Positions 33,208-44,725 are shown, counted from the stretch's first letter. The stretch: 64,000 nucleotides of DNA from Cephalotrichum gorgonifer (GCA_900312665.1 ONZQ02000009.1:1474744-1538743), one strand, 5' to 3'. Notes: generated by a model from the letters alone, not told the origin. Numbers and translations are program-made.

Positions 33208-34521
33208 ATGGCGTCGCGCTCCAAGCAAAAGTCCTGCTTCCCATGCGTCGAAGCTAAGCGTCGCTGCGATAAGACTCGCCCAACCTGCTCTCGCTGCGCT
33301 GAAAGAGAGGTCGACTGCGCATATCCGCCGGCCGCCCGTGTCCGCCAGCGGCCACAAGCCGAGGTAGACGGATTGGCGGCTGACCCAGATGTCGGGTTTA
33401 AAGACGTGTGGGCTTTCTCGATGGTGGATGGCGGCTCGGGTAGTATTTCTCAGGTTGGGGGCCCCTCAGACAAGGCACTGCTTGATTCAGTGTTCGCTAC
33501 CACCAGTCCATCATTGCAACCGGCTCCATCCTCCAGCGCGGAAGCTGATAATCCCGTCGCTGGTCACATCACCCCCTTATGCGGGGACTTGGACTGGTTT
33601 CTCAGACCCCAGGCTTGGACTGTAGACTATCACTACCAGGCCCCCGATACGCTGCCTCCACCCTCCGTCTTCTCAAACTTCATCCGAGGTTTACAAGACT
33701 GGATCTCCCGCTTTGTCTCTAATGGCCACAGCCCATTTATCCATCGGCATCTATATTCCGAGACGGGATTGCCGCAGTGTATGCAAGATGCCTACTCTGC
33801 TGTCGCGATTTCGAAGACCGCCACCCCGGAAAATGAGCACATGGTTGACGAAATATCCTCCGCTCATATCTCAAACCTGCTTGACAATCAAACCGCACAG
33901 GGCCCCATATCCCTCGCCCTGTTCTCCACCAGAGACCACCTAGCTCGGACGCAGGCCCTTCTCATCCACCTCCTACTTGCTCTCTTCTCTTCCTCGATAG
34001 CGCGCCGAGCCAGGGCCGAGGGCCTCGTCGGCACACTTCGTAACTGGACGAACCAACTATGGGAATCCGCAACCCAGGATGCAGCGTTCGCCCCTCCGTT
34101 TCCAAACGTGCCCCCGGCGCTGGGGGAAATTAGCGTCGGGGACGTCGATCCAGTACCGGAGCTGTATCGGGCCTTCATTCTTTCCGAGTCTACCCGCCGC
34201 ACCTGGCTACTCTGCAACATCGCCACTGGAGTTTACAATAGTCTAAAGGGAGAGTGGGCTGAGGCCTGTGCGGGTGACATTCATATTACGACTCATGCAG
34301 ACTTATGGGACGCGCCATCTTCGGCACGGTGGGAAGCCATTGCGCGTCACACCGACCCGTTATTCGTCTACAGTCTTCGTGGCAAGACTTTAATGGAGCG
34401 CGGTGTTCGCGCTGCCGAGGTTGACGAATTTGCGAGGCACCTGTTCACCGTCATGTGGGGCCTGGAGAAGGTTGAGACTTGGGTCGTCCGGACCGGCGAT
34501 GCAGTTTCGGTCACTTACTGA
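33208..34521 (+). CDS. Zn2Cys6 transcription factor
   Basis: A nuclear DNA-binding regulator, single exon, 437 aa. The binuclear cluster lies at residues 10-37 (C10, C13, C20, C27, C30, C37) with the basic stretch VEAKRRCDKTRP, so it should bind CGG-containing sites. There is no typical fungal_trans middle domain; the remainder resembles the loosely conserved C-terminal part of cluster-type regulators (a LALFSTRDHLARTQALLIH helix near residue 240). I start at ATG 33208, which has a CCATGG context; an in-frame ATG 90 bases upstream would add a hydrophobic stretch unlike family N-termini. It precedes a dehydrogenase and a GMC oxidoreductase that it might control. Confidence 0.88.
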   Translation: MASRSKQKSCFPCVEAKRRCDKTRPTCSRCAEREVDCAYPPAARVRQRPQAEVDGLAADPDVGFKDVWAFSMVDGGSGSISQVGGPSDKALLDSVFATTSPSLQPAPSSSAEADNPVAGHITPLCGDLDWFLRPQAWTVDYHYQAPDTLPPPSVFSNFIRGLQDWISRFVSNGHSPFIHRHLYSETGLPQCMQDAYSAVAISKTATPENEHMVDEISSAHISNLLDNQTAQGPISLALFSTRDHLARTQALLIHLLLALFSSSIARRARAEGLVGTLRNWTNQLWESATQDAAFAPPFPNVPPALGEISVGDVDPVPELYRAFILSESTRRTWLLCNIATGVYNSLKGEWAEACAGDIHITTHADLWDAPSSARWEAIARHTDPLFVYSLRGKTLMERGVRAAEVDEFARHLFTVMWGLEKVETWVVRTGDAVSVTY

Positions 34522-34988
34522 GGTGTAGAAGGACAAGAGAGAGAGGTGAGGGGAGAGGCTAAGCCAAAGGTTTTGTATTGAGAGAAGGCGGCCAACATGC
34601 CGCTGTTCCGCATTTATATATATCATCTCGTGAGAAAACCCACTTCACAGCCCACCCGGTTTGTAATCACTGCCGCTGCTGTTGTGTTACTTGGTCCGGA
34701 CGTACCTCGCGTGCGGTTAATTCCAGTAGGGGTCATTCAAATGATGCCATCTCCGCACATCTCCGCAACTCCGCTAGTGCCACAGGCGGGCCTCTGTGTG
34801 AGCCACGGTTTTTATGTTGATGCCAGGTGATTCCAGGGTTTGCACTCGTCGTCTTGCGAGATTTCGTATACGGAAAGAATAGATTTTAAGGCTATAAAAG
34901 CCGTCCGATGCCGCGTTAGCCCTCTCAAAGCCAATGACCAGCCGCAATTTCCAGAATTATACCCATAAACTTCACCAATTTTCCCGTC
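34522..34988. other. Intergenic, promoter of the dehydrogenase
   Basis: No gene seen. Confidence 0.5.
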
Positions 34989-36190
34989 ATGGCGGAACAA
35001 TGGGATCCGCTGAAAGAAATGCCAGATCTCCATGGCAAGGTTGCGGTCGTGACAGGAGGAAGGTAGGTCCACGCGACACAGTACCCCCCAAGTGGTGGCA
35101 ACTAGACGATGGAGTGCTGACATGAATCGTGATACAGCAGCGGGATCGGTTTCGAAACAGTTCGATTTCTTGCTCAGCGTGGAGCGAAGGTATACCTTAC
35201 GTCGCGATCCGAATTGAAAGCCCGAAAAGCGAAAGAGACCTTACAAAAAAACTATCCGGATATCGACCAGCAGAGAATTCAAGGCCTATCTTTGGACATG
35301 ACAGACCTGAAAAGCATTAATGCAGCCGCTCAGGAGCTGAATACGAGAGAACGCAAGGTGGACATCCTGAGTATGATCCGGGAGGAACACCCTTTGATTG
35401 TGGATGGCACTGACGTCTGGTCTCTAGTAAACAATGCGGCAGGTTCTACATCATCTACCGACAAAGTCGGGGGGGGGTGGGAATTCCATATGGCTGCCAA
35501 GTAGGTCCAGATTCCTGTCAATATAAATTGTAGCTGACACGCTTCAACAGCCATGCTGGACCCTTTCTATTTGTCAATCGCGTATTGCCCCTTCTTAAGA
35601 ACGCCGCGAAAGCAAAGGATGCCGATGTCAGGATCGTCAACCTCGGCTCTATCGCCCATATCAGCATGATACCTCACCACTTCGATTTCCAGTTCAACAC
35701 TGCTGTGGCACTGACCAACCCGGTTCCTTCATACCCCTGGCAATGGCGGTATCTTGGCAAGTTCATGTTCGACTTTGACATGATCCGCTATGCTGTGTCT
35801 AAAGCTGCCGTCGTTCTATTTACCAGGGAGCTCCAGCGCCGGCTGGATGAACAAGGCCTCTCCATCTTGACTGTTGTGGTACACCCCGGTGCGGTTCTCA
35901 CCGAAGGTTTATTGTCGTCCAACAATGCTTTGATAAAGACGATAGCCCGCGTCTCCTTCCTGATGCCTGAGCAAGGCGCGGCAACGCCTCTCTTTGCGGC
36001 GACCGCAGACGAAGTCCGAAAAGACTTTAGCAAGTACAAGGCCAAGTTCCTGGTACCAGTTGGCAAAATTGAGACGCCTAACCCCATTGTCGAGGACGAT
36101 CGACAGGTTAAGGGACTGTGGGAGAATACGACAGCGGAGATTAACAAGCAGCTTGCTGCTGAGGGCCTCCCATCTCTAGATGGATGGTGA
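34989..36190 (+). CDS. Short-chain dehydrogenase/reductase
   Basis: An NAD(P)-dependent oxidoreductase. Exons 34989-35062, 35138-35500 and 35551-36190, with introns of 75 and 50 bp (GTAGGT donors, GCTGAC branch in the second); the product is 358 aa. The Rossmann motif TGGSSGIG spans residues 22-29 and is split by the first intron. NNAAG is present, and the catalytic triad is S179 in LGSIAH, Y226 and K230 in YAVSK. A long insert after the active-site Ser is typical of fungal retinol-dehydrogenase-like and WW-oxidoreductase-like SDRs. It lies between a Zn2Cys6 regulator and a GMC oxidoreductase. The substrate is unknown. Confidence 0.92.
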
Positions 36191-36571
36191 AGGATTGCAG
36201 GTCGGATTGTTAAGAGCCAGTGAAATATCAACCACACGATAGTGTACCAACTTGGAATGGTACAAAGGCCATCTTGACCGTCCGACGGCACACTGGACAG
36301 ATCACAGAGGCAGTCAGTCAGAACCGCATGTATATTTGTTAGATAATTACGGGCATGTTATTCAATACAGCCAACATGTCAACTCGCAGCTGGCCGCTCT
36401 ACCGAAATAAATTGTCGTTTCGCTTGGCATAGCAAAGCTCTCGCATCACCATTGTTTGCGCCGAGTCCGTGAGGGCGTATCGCCGAAGCCGGATCGATCC
36501 CCTATGGCTTTAGACTTAGGGTTTCAGGGTTTCAGGAAGCTTGATGATCCCAACGCAGAATTCTAGTGAGT
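36191..36571. other. Spacer between the dehydrogenase and 5S rRNA genes
   Basis: Nothing recognised; a two-copy AGGGTTTC motif near 36523 is too short to interpret. Confidence 0.5.
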
Positions 36572-36690
36572 ACATACGACCATAGCTCGTGGAAAACTGA
36601 GGGTCCCGTCCGCTCCCCTATACATAAACCACGAAGCGCTAGACTAGTAGTTGGGTCGGTGACGACCAGCGAATCCCTGGTGTTGTATGT
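36572..36690 (+). rRNA. 5S ribosomal RNA (divergent isotype)
   Basis: A 119-nt gene with fungal 5S ends ACATACGACCATAG and GAATCCCTGGTGTTGTATGT. The 3' half keeps TAGTAGTTGGGTCGGTGAC. The outer stem 36572-36580 pairs with 36682-36690. The second stem TCGTGG (36587-36592) pairs with CCACGA (36629-36634) although both differ from the common fungal sequence, which indicates a maintained structure. A T7 run at 36694-36700 ends transcription. Isolated 5S genes are usual in Pezizomycotina. Confidence 0.9.
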
Positions 36691-37137
36691 TTCTTTTTTT
36701 GTCTTAAATTTTCCGACTCTTTTGTCCTTCTAGTCCTCTGCGGCCAAATGCAGGTACTCGCTCACTCATGTGGCGGCGTGGTTGAAAGCAACATCACGTA
36801 AACTTAACCTACCATGTATCTTACTGACTAGAACCAGCACATTGGGGCGTCCCACGGCGGGAAGCACTATTGGGCAGTCATCGATACTAAGGGCGCATTC
36901 GAATCGGAGAAGAAAAGATTGAGTCCCGAGAAGACCACAAGAATTGTGGCTCAAACACATGGTAAATTAGATAGGGCTATGGCTGTTGGCGAGGCCAGAA
37001 GAACTCCCCACGTCGCTATTGAAACCTCACTCTACCCAAGCACCATTCAGACTGAAAACTCTCAAGAGTGGTCATATAGGGGAGATTGAATCCAACAACT
37101 GGTCTGACCTGAGAAACGCATTTACCAATCACTAGTC
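36691..37137. other. Spacer
   Basis: Pol III terminator of the 5S gene, then no recognised feature. Confidence 0.5.
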
Positions 37138-38901
37138 CTAAGTCGAGTGCGCGATCATCTCCGCCGCCTGCTCGGCCACGGCGTACAGGGCAATCTGGTA
37201 ATGAGAAGCCAGAGGCCCCGGCATCACGCTGGCATCCACGACCCGAAGTCCAGCGACACCCTTGACGCGGAGCTCGGCATCGACGACAGAGCCGAGAGCC
37301 GCGCCGCCGCCCGCGTGGAACGTGGTGATGCCGAAGTCCCGCACGCGCGCGTCGATCTCATCGTCGCTTGAGTCGGCCGTCAGGGCGGGGACCCCGTCAC
37401 GGGGTAGCACCTCGCCTACAAAGGCGGGCGATCCGTCTGGATTCTTCGCGGCTTCCATGACACGCCTGCTCTGCCTCACCCCGCTGCGCATGACTACCCT
37501 GTCGGACTCAGTGGCGTAGTAGTTCGGGTCGATGACGGGCGGGGCGGTCGGGTCGGAGCTGGATAGGGTGATGGTGCCGCGAGAGGTCGGCAGCTCGCTG
37601 ACGGTGACCATCGCGACGATGGTGCCGTCTAGGGGCATCGTCACGCCACCGTCGATGATGGGGGCGCCGGCCGGAGCGTAGAGTAAGGCGCCCTCGTAGT
37701 GGGCGCGGCCGTCGCTCGCGGTTCCCTTAGTGAGTGCGAGTTCTGCGGGGTCGCTGGGTAGCAGGCCGTTCTTCTCGTCGGACTCCATCGCGGCGCGAAG
37801 TACGTCGACCGGCGGCCCGTTAGACCAGCCCACCCAGTCGTATGGAAGGCCGACTTGGTAGGCCGGGTCGCTCCACAGGGGCGTGCCCAGGGCCATGCCG
37901 AGCTCGGGCTGAGACACACGCCAGAACTGGTACAGAGAAAAGTGGTCGTGGAAGCCGCGGCCGACTGGGAGATCGACTAGCTGAGGGATTCCGTGTCGAG
38001 AAAGTTCCGCGGCAGGCCCGATTCCCGACAGAAGTAAGAGCTGCGGGGTGCGGTATGCGCCACAGGCAACAATAACTTCTTTACTCGCGCGGTACACGGT
38101 ACCGTCGGCCGTCTCGGCGCCTACGGCTTTGTTACCGCCGTTTCCATCGTCAGCGACGAGGATCCGAGTAACAATCTGGCCGGTAACAATGGTTACGTTG
38201 GCATGGTTCTTCAATCCGTAGGCGTCCGAAGCCACCTGTCGTTTGCCATCGCGCCAATTCTCGACTATGCTGTGTAGGCCTAGTGTCTTTCCGCCGTTCG
38301 TGTGTGGGTTGACTGGGACGCCGGATGCCTCCCAGGCCTCGCGCAGTGGCTCCCGTAGGCCGTATTTTCTCAAAGGCGAGACTGAGTAGATGCCCGCGGT
38401 GGTAATAGGACCTTCGTACCCATGCTCCTCGACCAGGTCCTGCGTCTCGTCCTTCTCCATCCCCTGGTCTTGCCCTTCACTCCTCACTCCACCCAGGTGC
38501 CTCTCTGTACGGCGGAAGTACTTCAGGAGGCCATCATACCCCCACCTCGCGTCTCCGATGAGGTCCGCCCATGCGTCGTAGTCTTCACGGGCGCCCCGCG
38601 ACCACACGCCGTAGTTGATGTTCGTGCCACCGCCGAGGGCCTTGCCCGCCGCGGCGTACACGCGTCGGCCGTTGAGGTGCTTCTGCGGCGCCGTCTCGTA
38701 CGCCCAGTCGATGGGAGAGAAGTGGGCGGCGAGACAGGCCATCGGCGCCGACGTCAGCGGGTTGCCGGCCGCGTCGCCGCCGGCCTCGAGAACGGTGATG
38801 TGCGCGGATGGGAAAGCGGTTGCGAGGCGGGACGCTACCACCGAGCCTGTGAGGCCACCGCCCACGACGAGGAAGTCTGATTCCTGGGTGCGATTCGCCA
38901 T
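37138..38901 (-). CDS. GMC (glucose-methanol-choline) oxidoreductase
   Basis: A FAD-dependent alcohol or sugar oxidase/dehydrogenase. Single exon, 587 aa from the start MANRTQESDF; an upstream in-frame ATG at 38961 would add 20 residues that do not fit the family. FAD-binding GGGLTG lies at residues 14-19, followed by LEAGGD. The GMC signature-like ALGGGTNINYGVWSRG is present, and the C-terminal catalytic pair is conserved as His in TTFHAGGG and His in ASHYQ. There is no signal peptide, so it is probably intracellular. The nearby SDR and Zn2Cys6 genes suggest a small metabolic cluster, but no synthase is present in the window. Confidence 0.93.
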   Translation of the reverse strand: MANRTQESDFLVVGGGLTGSVVASRLATAFPSAHITVLEAGGDAAGNPLTSAPMACLAAHFSPIDWAYETAPQKHLNGRRVYAAAGKALGGGTNINYGVWSRGAREDYDAWADLIGDARWGYDGLLKYFRRTERHLGGVRSEGQDQGMEKDETQDLVEEHGYEGPITTAGIYSVSPLRKYGLREPLREAWEASGVPVNPHTNGGKTLGLHSIVENWRDGKRQVASDAYGLKNHANVTIVTGQIVTRILVADDGNGGNKAVGAETADGTVYRASKEVIVACGAYRTPQLLLLSGIGPAAELSRHGIPQLVDLPVGRGFHDHFSLYQFWRVSQPELGMALGTPLWSDPAYQVGLPYDWVGWSNGPPVDVLRAAMESDEKNGLLPSDPAELALTKGTASDGRAHYEGALLYAPAGAPIIDGGVTMPLDGTIVAMVTVSELPTSRGTITLSSSDPTAPPVIDPNYYATESDRVVMRSGVRQSRRVMEAAKNPDGSPAFVGEVLPRDGVPALTADSSDDEIDARVRDFGITTFHAGGGAALGSVVDAELRVKGVAGLRVVDASVMPGPLASHYQIALYAVAEQAAEMIAHST

Positions 38902-39828
38902 TTCTGATGTGTTGATATTATTGTGAGCTGTTTTGAAAGGATAACGGAGGGAAATGTTCAAGTTACGGACTCGTTACTTAGGGTTTACCCCCTGTATGCT
39001 TATATTAAAGAATGCAGGATGACCTAGGCAGCACTGCCAGGTGACAATGGTGCAAATAGCGCACAGGATTGTGATAAATCTATCGTGGACCAATGTACTA
39101 TACAGGTGAGTGGAGAAACGTGGGCGTGTTTGTTCTATAGAGTGGATGTTCTGGTCCTTAGGTAGCAGCAGCCTTCTTGCCAGAGTCGTGTCCGGGTCAG
39201 CCACTTGCATAAAGGAATAAGCAGGCTAACCGATGATTCGTACGCGACTATAATTGTAATCTGCATCAAGCAACTAGTTGCTGTGTAACCAGATCCTACG
39301 AGATCACGTCCTGCTCGATGGAATATGGTTGGTTCCTGGAGCAAGCGGGAGCGGGAGTGGGTAGTGGGAGTGGTTAGTAGAAATGGTAAGACCCTGCGTA
39401 ATCCAATTTACATACTCCCCCCCCCGGCTATATTGCTTGTGGGTTCGACCTCTTGTCCTAATTATAGCGCGTAGGGCAGGTATGCTTCGAATCCACGCAC
39501 AATTAGGGACTCATCAATACTACCTTGATGTATGTTGCCCAATGGCGGGCGTTGCTGGAATGAGCACGGCCGATGGCAGCCTGATCCGTCCTTTCGAATC
39601 AAGCATGGAACGCTTCACTCCGTCTCACAGATGCTACCAGCCCTGCTATGTGTTACCATGATTATGAAAGTACTGCCCCTATATTACATTTATAAGCAAA
39701 ACACCGTTGGCTATGTATCACTTCGAAGGAACTACTCTAAATGACGCTGAATGCAAGTGACGCAAAATAAGCATCTTCCTCTATGCCCCGCCGGCCCGCC
39801 GACGTAAGCTGCGCCCCGAGGCGAGAGC
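38902..39828. other. Intergenic, 0.9 kb
   Basis: Promoter of the GMC gene and 3' flank of the antiporter; no gene seen. Confidence 0.5.
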
Positions 39829-41635
39829 CTATACCGCGTACGAGATGACGTCGTTTTTGGTCGTGGGTAGTACCTGATCGCCCGTGTCCTGGCGCGAGAA
39901 GCTGCCGAACTCGACGACCCCGGTCGAGTTACTTTCCACGTTGGTCCCCGGAGGCGCGGCGTGAAGTGAGAGACGGCGCGTCTCGATCGCGTCTTTCATG
40001 ATTGGCTTGACGTTCCTTTGGCGGTAGATGAGGTCGAGTATGGGGATGGAGAGCCCGTGTACCACGACAGAAAAGAGGACCAGCCACATAACGACCGGCC
40101 CGATGGCCTGCATAAGAATCGTCTCTTCCTCATTCCCGAAGCCGAGGTCCGGATACATGTGGACACGGGTGTGCTCGAGGTAGAAGACGGCCCCGACGCC
40201 GATGGGGCCGAAGTAGCCCATGAAGAGGGCCTCCTTCCAGTTCGCGCATACTCCTGGCATGAGCTTGTACATGAGTAGGATGGCGGGTATGCGCCGCAAA
40301 AGTAGGATCATGAAGCCCAGGCCGAAAAGACGTCCGATCGTGATGCCGGTGACGTCAGGCTGGTGGAATTCGCTCCAGGGGATGATGACGCCGATGTACA
40401 TGAACCCCCCGACATTCAGGATGAGGTCTATAGCGTTGTTCACCTCGTCATGTCGCAGCTCTGTTTCCGCGAGATATTTCCCGTCCCAGTTCAGTGCTGT
40501 GCCGGCGGCGAAGCAGGCTAGTAGGTCACTTATGCCGATAGAGCCGGCTGTGCCAAGAACGAAGAGGCCAATTGCCGTGGGGAATATTAGGAATGTTTCG
40601 TCGTTAATCCATTTCCTGGTACAATTTGTCAGTGCGTGCATTGACGTAGAAAAGGGGCTTGTGAGGGGTAGATTCTGGGATGGGCCATGATTGCGTACCT
40701 CCTTAGGCAATAATGGATAGCCTTTGATGAGAGATAGCCAATAGTAGCCCCATAGATGGGCGCGACGAGGATCATGTAAAGCCATGTCTCGAGGAACCAG
40801 TGCTTCATAGCCTCCCCAGGACCTCCCCCGAGGCGGCCTATCTCACCAGACCTCGCCAACACGGAGACAGCACGGGAAATATGACCAGTTACGCCGTCTT
40901 CGCCGATGGGGATGTCTGCGTGGCGGATGAGGTATGTGGCGAGCATGAGGAAGGGGAAGGCGAAGCCATCGTTCGCCCCAGCCTCGGAGGATATGATCTC
41001 GCGGAGAGGCCTCGGAACGTACTTGTCCGCGAAGGGACCCTTGGCGATGGACTGTGATAGCACGGGATCCGTAGGCGTGACGCAAGCAGCGATGCATAGC
41101 GCGATGAGCGTCGTGATCTTGGGCACGGTCGCGATGATGCATCCACAAGTGAGGAGCCACATCCCTGTCATTACGGGTAGCAGGCAGAGCATCATCTCCT
41201 TCCACCGATGCAGTTGGTACTTGGCGGGGAGCTGGTAGCCAGCCATGAGGACCTGGATGCCGATGACCATCCGCACGATTCCCTACGTGGCGTAAGCTTT
41301 CAGATCCACGGCCAAGGCCGTCCGGAGACTGCGGGTTGGCTTACAAGGGTAAGGGCGCTTATCTGGGGTTGTGAGCCGGTGACCCAGCGGTCCACGTGAA
41401 TGAAATTCGCTCCGACAGGGCCGAGGGCTATTCCGACTATGACAGAGGGGACTAGTGCGAGAGTGTCAGGGCCATTTCCGAAGGAGTGTGTAGGGGGAAA
41501 GGGGTACAGGGCCTTACGAGCTTCGCCGAGATACCATGATCCCTTGATCTTGATGGAGAGGAGCCCGAAGAGGACGATGAAGGCGCCGAGGATGCTGATA
41601 GCGACGTTAAGTTCGCTAACGTCGAGGGTCGGCAT
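39829..41635 (-). CDS. Plasma-membrane Na+(K+)/H+ antiporter, Nha1/Sod2-type
   Basis: Exports Na+ or K+ in exchange for protons. Exons 41518-41635, 41345-41451, 40699-41282 and 39829-40615; the introns of 66, 62 and 83 bp agree in phase, giving 531 aa. About 12 membrane helices are visible. Family hallmarks: WYLGEALPSVIVGIALGP at the first exon junction, ACVTPTDPVLSQSI (the TPTDP core), SSEAGANDGFAFPFL (the ion-binding acidic pair) and MGYFGPIGVGAVFYLEH. The cytosolic tail is short (about 90 residues), closer to Sod2-like than to the long-tailed Nha1. Gene naming is left open. Confidence 0.92.
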
Positions 41636-43444
41636 CTTGGCTGGCGGAGACGATGGGGGATGTGGTGACAGGGTATGCTGATGGGAGGTGGCGATGGGTC
41701 TTGGTATCGAGACCCCTGTTTCCCTCGATCTCCTTCACGTTCGACTATCTCTAGTATGGTAGAGACTATGAAGAGGTATGGCGCTTCACCGGTAGGCCGG
41801 GGGTATGGAGAGGTAACAAAACATGATGGAGAATATATATACTACAGCTGAAAAGGAGTTTTGCTCATAGAGGATTAGGGGGAAAATAAGCAGAAATACA
41901 AGATATTTGAATACGAATGAAGGATAATGGAAAAAGGAAACTGTTATCACACTATCTTAGTGTTCAAAACGGGAGACTGTTCCGCGTTCAGTGGCTTCAG
42001 ATCACCCGCCCCTTGCTGTAAGATGCCAAGTGTTCCAAGTGTGTGTGGACTGTTCGCCAAGAGTGGGCCCATTCACCGGCATGCGAACCCCTAATGATCA
42101 GGCTTTCAGCAGCCGAAGTGGCCTGCCTGTCCGGTGAATGTAGCTGTAGCCACTGGTTTTGGAGGGAGAGGAAAAAGGCGCATACCTCGTGTCTTATGTC
42201 GCGTACATCGTTCGGCCCCCTGCCCAGCCTCGCAGGTACAGGTACGTTGCGTGCGTACCTCAGGCCGTGGGAGGGAGATTGCGTATTTGGTTATGTGAGT
42301 GAGGTTGATCTTCATCAAGGACAGGATTCATCCGTGTCCATTCGGGAGTGGTGAGACTGATTCGCGCTTCGCATATCACCCCTCGACCGACTGGCACTAA
42401 CCCGGGGCAAGACTCGTGTCCCTGATGACGAGGGAGAGACGAAACAGGGTGGTGAACAAAAACTTGTATGACTCGACTCTACTATGTAGTAGCAATCGTC
42501 GTCCTTCGGCGCCGCATCTACTCCGTGCTGCTGGCCCGAATAATGATCCAGCGAACGAGTCATGCGCAATTTGTAGCCGTAATACGATCGTCTCGAGATG
42601 CGTCGATACATGTACAAGTGTGAAAAGGAGGAAGAGCCAAGACTTATACGCCTTGGCGGAGCGCAAACTTGCTTGTAGCGGGCCCACCTCGGTCGAAACC
42701 CCCACTGATTCTCCCTACGGAGCACCGGAGTGGTAATTTCCTACCGCTTGGCGAAAGCTGTGGTAGGTTATTCGCCTCCCAGGGCGAGACGGCTATCTAT
42801 CATTTTCTACCCTGTCGTTGCTGTGCCTGTCAGATCGACATCCGCCCTGCTTGTATTCCTTGGCGTTTGTTCGGCTACCCTATGTCGGGGAATACAGGTA
42901 CGCTAAGAAATATTCCCCCGTAATATTCTCGTACAACTATTACGGCGAGCTTATATCCATGCCCGAGTATTGGAATCATTATTATGTGTAAGTGGCGAGC
43001 TGGTATGGAGCTATTTATCACTGTGCTCAAAGCTTACTTTGTGTAAGTGTGTATAGGATCGTTATGAACTCTTAGCTCATGAGAGTACATATATACTTAT
43101 ATCCTTGGCGCTAAGAAGCATGGGTAGTGAGCCCCAAGGCATGCCACCCCATGTTGCGAGTCCGTTCCTGTAATAACTTGTCCTAGTTTTAGCGTCCGGG
43201 AAATGTCGGACAGCTTTGTTTGACAACCGTGGCCGGTCTCAGCCATGTCATTGTATAGGGCCATATGCTTTGTAATTGTCGTCTCCAGACTAATCATAAT
43301 CCTTATTCACATCTCAGGATGATCTCTCTGTGCGGAGCATAGTAAAGGTAGGCTCTCCAAGGGTCTAGCGTCTCGAGCCGGGTGCAGTAGCGCCATGAAC
43401 GGACGCGGGCTCTACTATATTAAGCTCCCGTATTTCCCACCTCC
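41636..43444. other. Gene-poor interval, 1.8 kb
   Basis: AT-rich at 41.8-42.0 kb. Short overlapping open frames on both strands at 42.0-42.9 kb show no family resemblance. Confidence 0.45.
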
Positions 43445-44407
43445 TCACCTCCACGTCCGAGCTGCCAGATCCTTGAGGAACTCTTCGTCAAAAACGATAT
43501 CGTACTCCCCCGATCTCGGCTCGCGAAGGAACAGCTCCGCAAATCCTACCCGCAACGTGCCACTAGCCACAGTATACGAGTTCGGATCCACGCGAGCATT
43601 ATCATTGCTACTAACGCCGGGGCGGCGGGATACTGTGACGGTGTGAATGCAATCTGGATGACATGAAGCGGTTTCGTGGACCCGTGTCATTGTGGCGCCA
43701 GGCCGTTCATCAGAAACACCTTTCCACGTCTCAATCCTTATATGTCCATGTGGGGCGTTCAACTTTACAAGAAGGACAACTTTGACTTCGAAGCCGGATG
43801 TGACCAGCCACCAATCTGCCTTCGTTCTGAGGTGCGCCATCGACTCCGTGTATCCGACTTCCACGACTAGCGACGGCCAGGTCCGAACGTCTCGGTTGGG
43901 GAGGACAGGTGTGAATGTGGCGTCACCTTCGCTAGACCCGGCGTAAGGATGTTCAGTCGTGTTGGTAAATGTCGCCGACCGCTCATTCCAGATCTCACTT
44001 CTCAAGCCCATGTCCCGGGTTGCGTCGTTGATGCGGCAGTCGATCATGGCAGTTGCTCGCTCGTGCGGGTGTGAGGGTACTGTGACGATCAAGAGGCGAT
44101 GGGCGGCCGAGAAGAACAATCTGTATTTATCGTCCTCGGACCTCGCCTTGATGATGCGGGAAAAATCCGCGGGCGTGACATGTTTCACGCAAAGTTCGCC
44201 CCCTCCTCCATTTCGAATCTCCTGGATTTTGTCCAGGAGCTCTTTGACACCCGCAAATTCCGTTGACGGTGTTTCTTTGTCGTACTCGATGGCCACGGTC
44301 GAAGTAGATGTATCGACTGACAACAGGCCACTCCCCTTTCTTTCAGATAGGGTTGCAAGGGGCGTTTTCGTGGAGGACGATTTCTTCTTGAGCAAGTAGC
44401 GGTCCAT
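43445..44407 (-). CDS. PD-(D/E)XK nuclease-like (Uma2-like) fungal protein
   Basis: Single exon, 320 aa, function unknown. The region around residues 158-200 has an acidic residue (D162 in EGDATFTPV), then WPSLVVEVGYTES with E183, then LRTKADWWL. This order of Asp, beta-strand-Glu and a Lys-containing helix resembles the PD-(D/E)XK fold of Uma2-like proteins, of which filamentous fungi hold many dispersed copies. The N-terminal 150 residues are variable. No HNH, P-loop or membrane segment is seen. Whether it cuts nucleic acid is unknown; the usual Lys directly after the Glu is absent. Confidence 0.6.
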   Translation of the reverse strand: MDRYLLKKKSSSTKTPLATLSERKGSGLLSVDTSTSTVAIEYDKETPSTEFAGVKELLDKIQEIRNGGGGELCVKHVTPADFSRIIKARSEDDKYRLFFSAAHRLLIVTVPSHPHERATAMIDCRINDATRDMGLRSEIWNERSATFTNTTEHPYAGSSEGDATFTPVLPNRDVRTWPSLVVEVGYTESMAHLRTKADWWLVTSGFEVKVVLLVKLNAPHGHIRIETWKGVSDERPGATMTRVHETASCHPDCIHTVTVSRRPGVSSNDNARVDPNSYTVASGTLRVGFAELFLREPRSGEYDIVFDEEFLKDLAARTWR

Positions 44408-44725
44408 TATGATTGTGGACGGTAGATGGTGAGGTGTGGCATGGGCGAAGTCAGGTGCTTGGGGTTTGAGATGTGAGGTTTGGCGTGGGTGAGTCAGGTG
44501 CTATGCAGTCTGCCTCCCTCCAACCGTTAACTTACTTACATGGACCCTGACGGACGTATTTACTCTCGTACTCCGGCAACTTGTATCGTCTGGTGCCATA
44601 CTCTATAGCACTTCCGCAGCGTAGCCCCTTCTCGTGAGTGCCGAGTCTGGCTTGACCGGTGTACCCAAGATGCTGTTTGAATGCCAGGAACTCCTGTGTG
44701 TAGACATCGAGACAGAGACGGTCGC
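44408..44725. other. Spacer before tRNA-Gln
   Basis: Contains a short imperfect repeat (GGCATGGGCGAAGTCAGGTGCT and GGCGTGGGTGAGTCAGGTGCT-type units) around 44438-44502. Confidence 0.5.

Noticed and set aside
36510..36540. TTAGGG followed by two GGGTTTC-type units, telomere-like
   Set aside because: Only one true TTAGGG; too short for an interstitial telomere tract.
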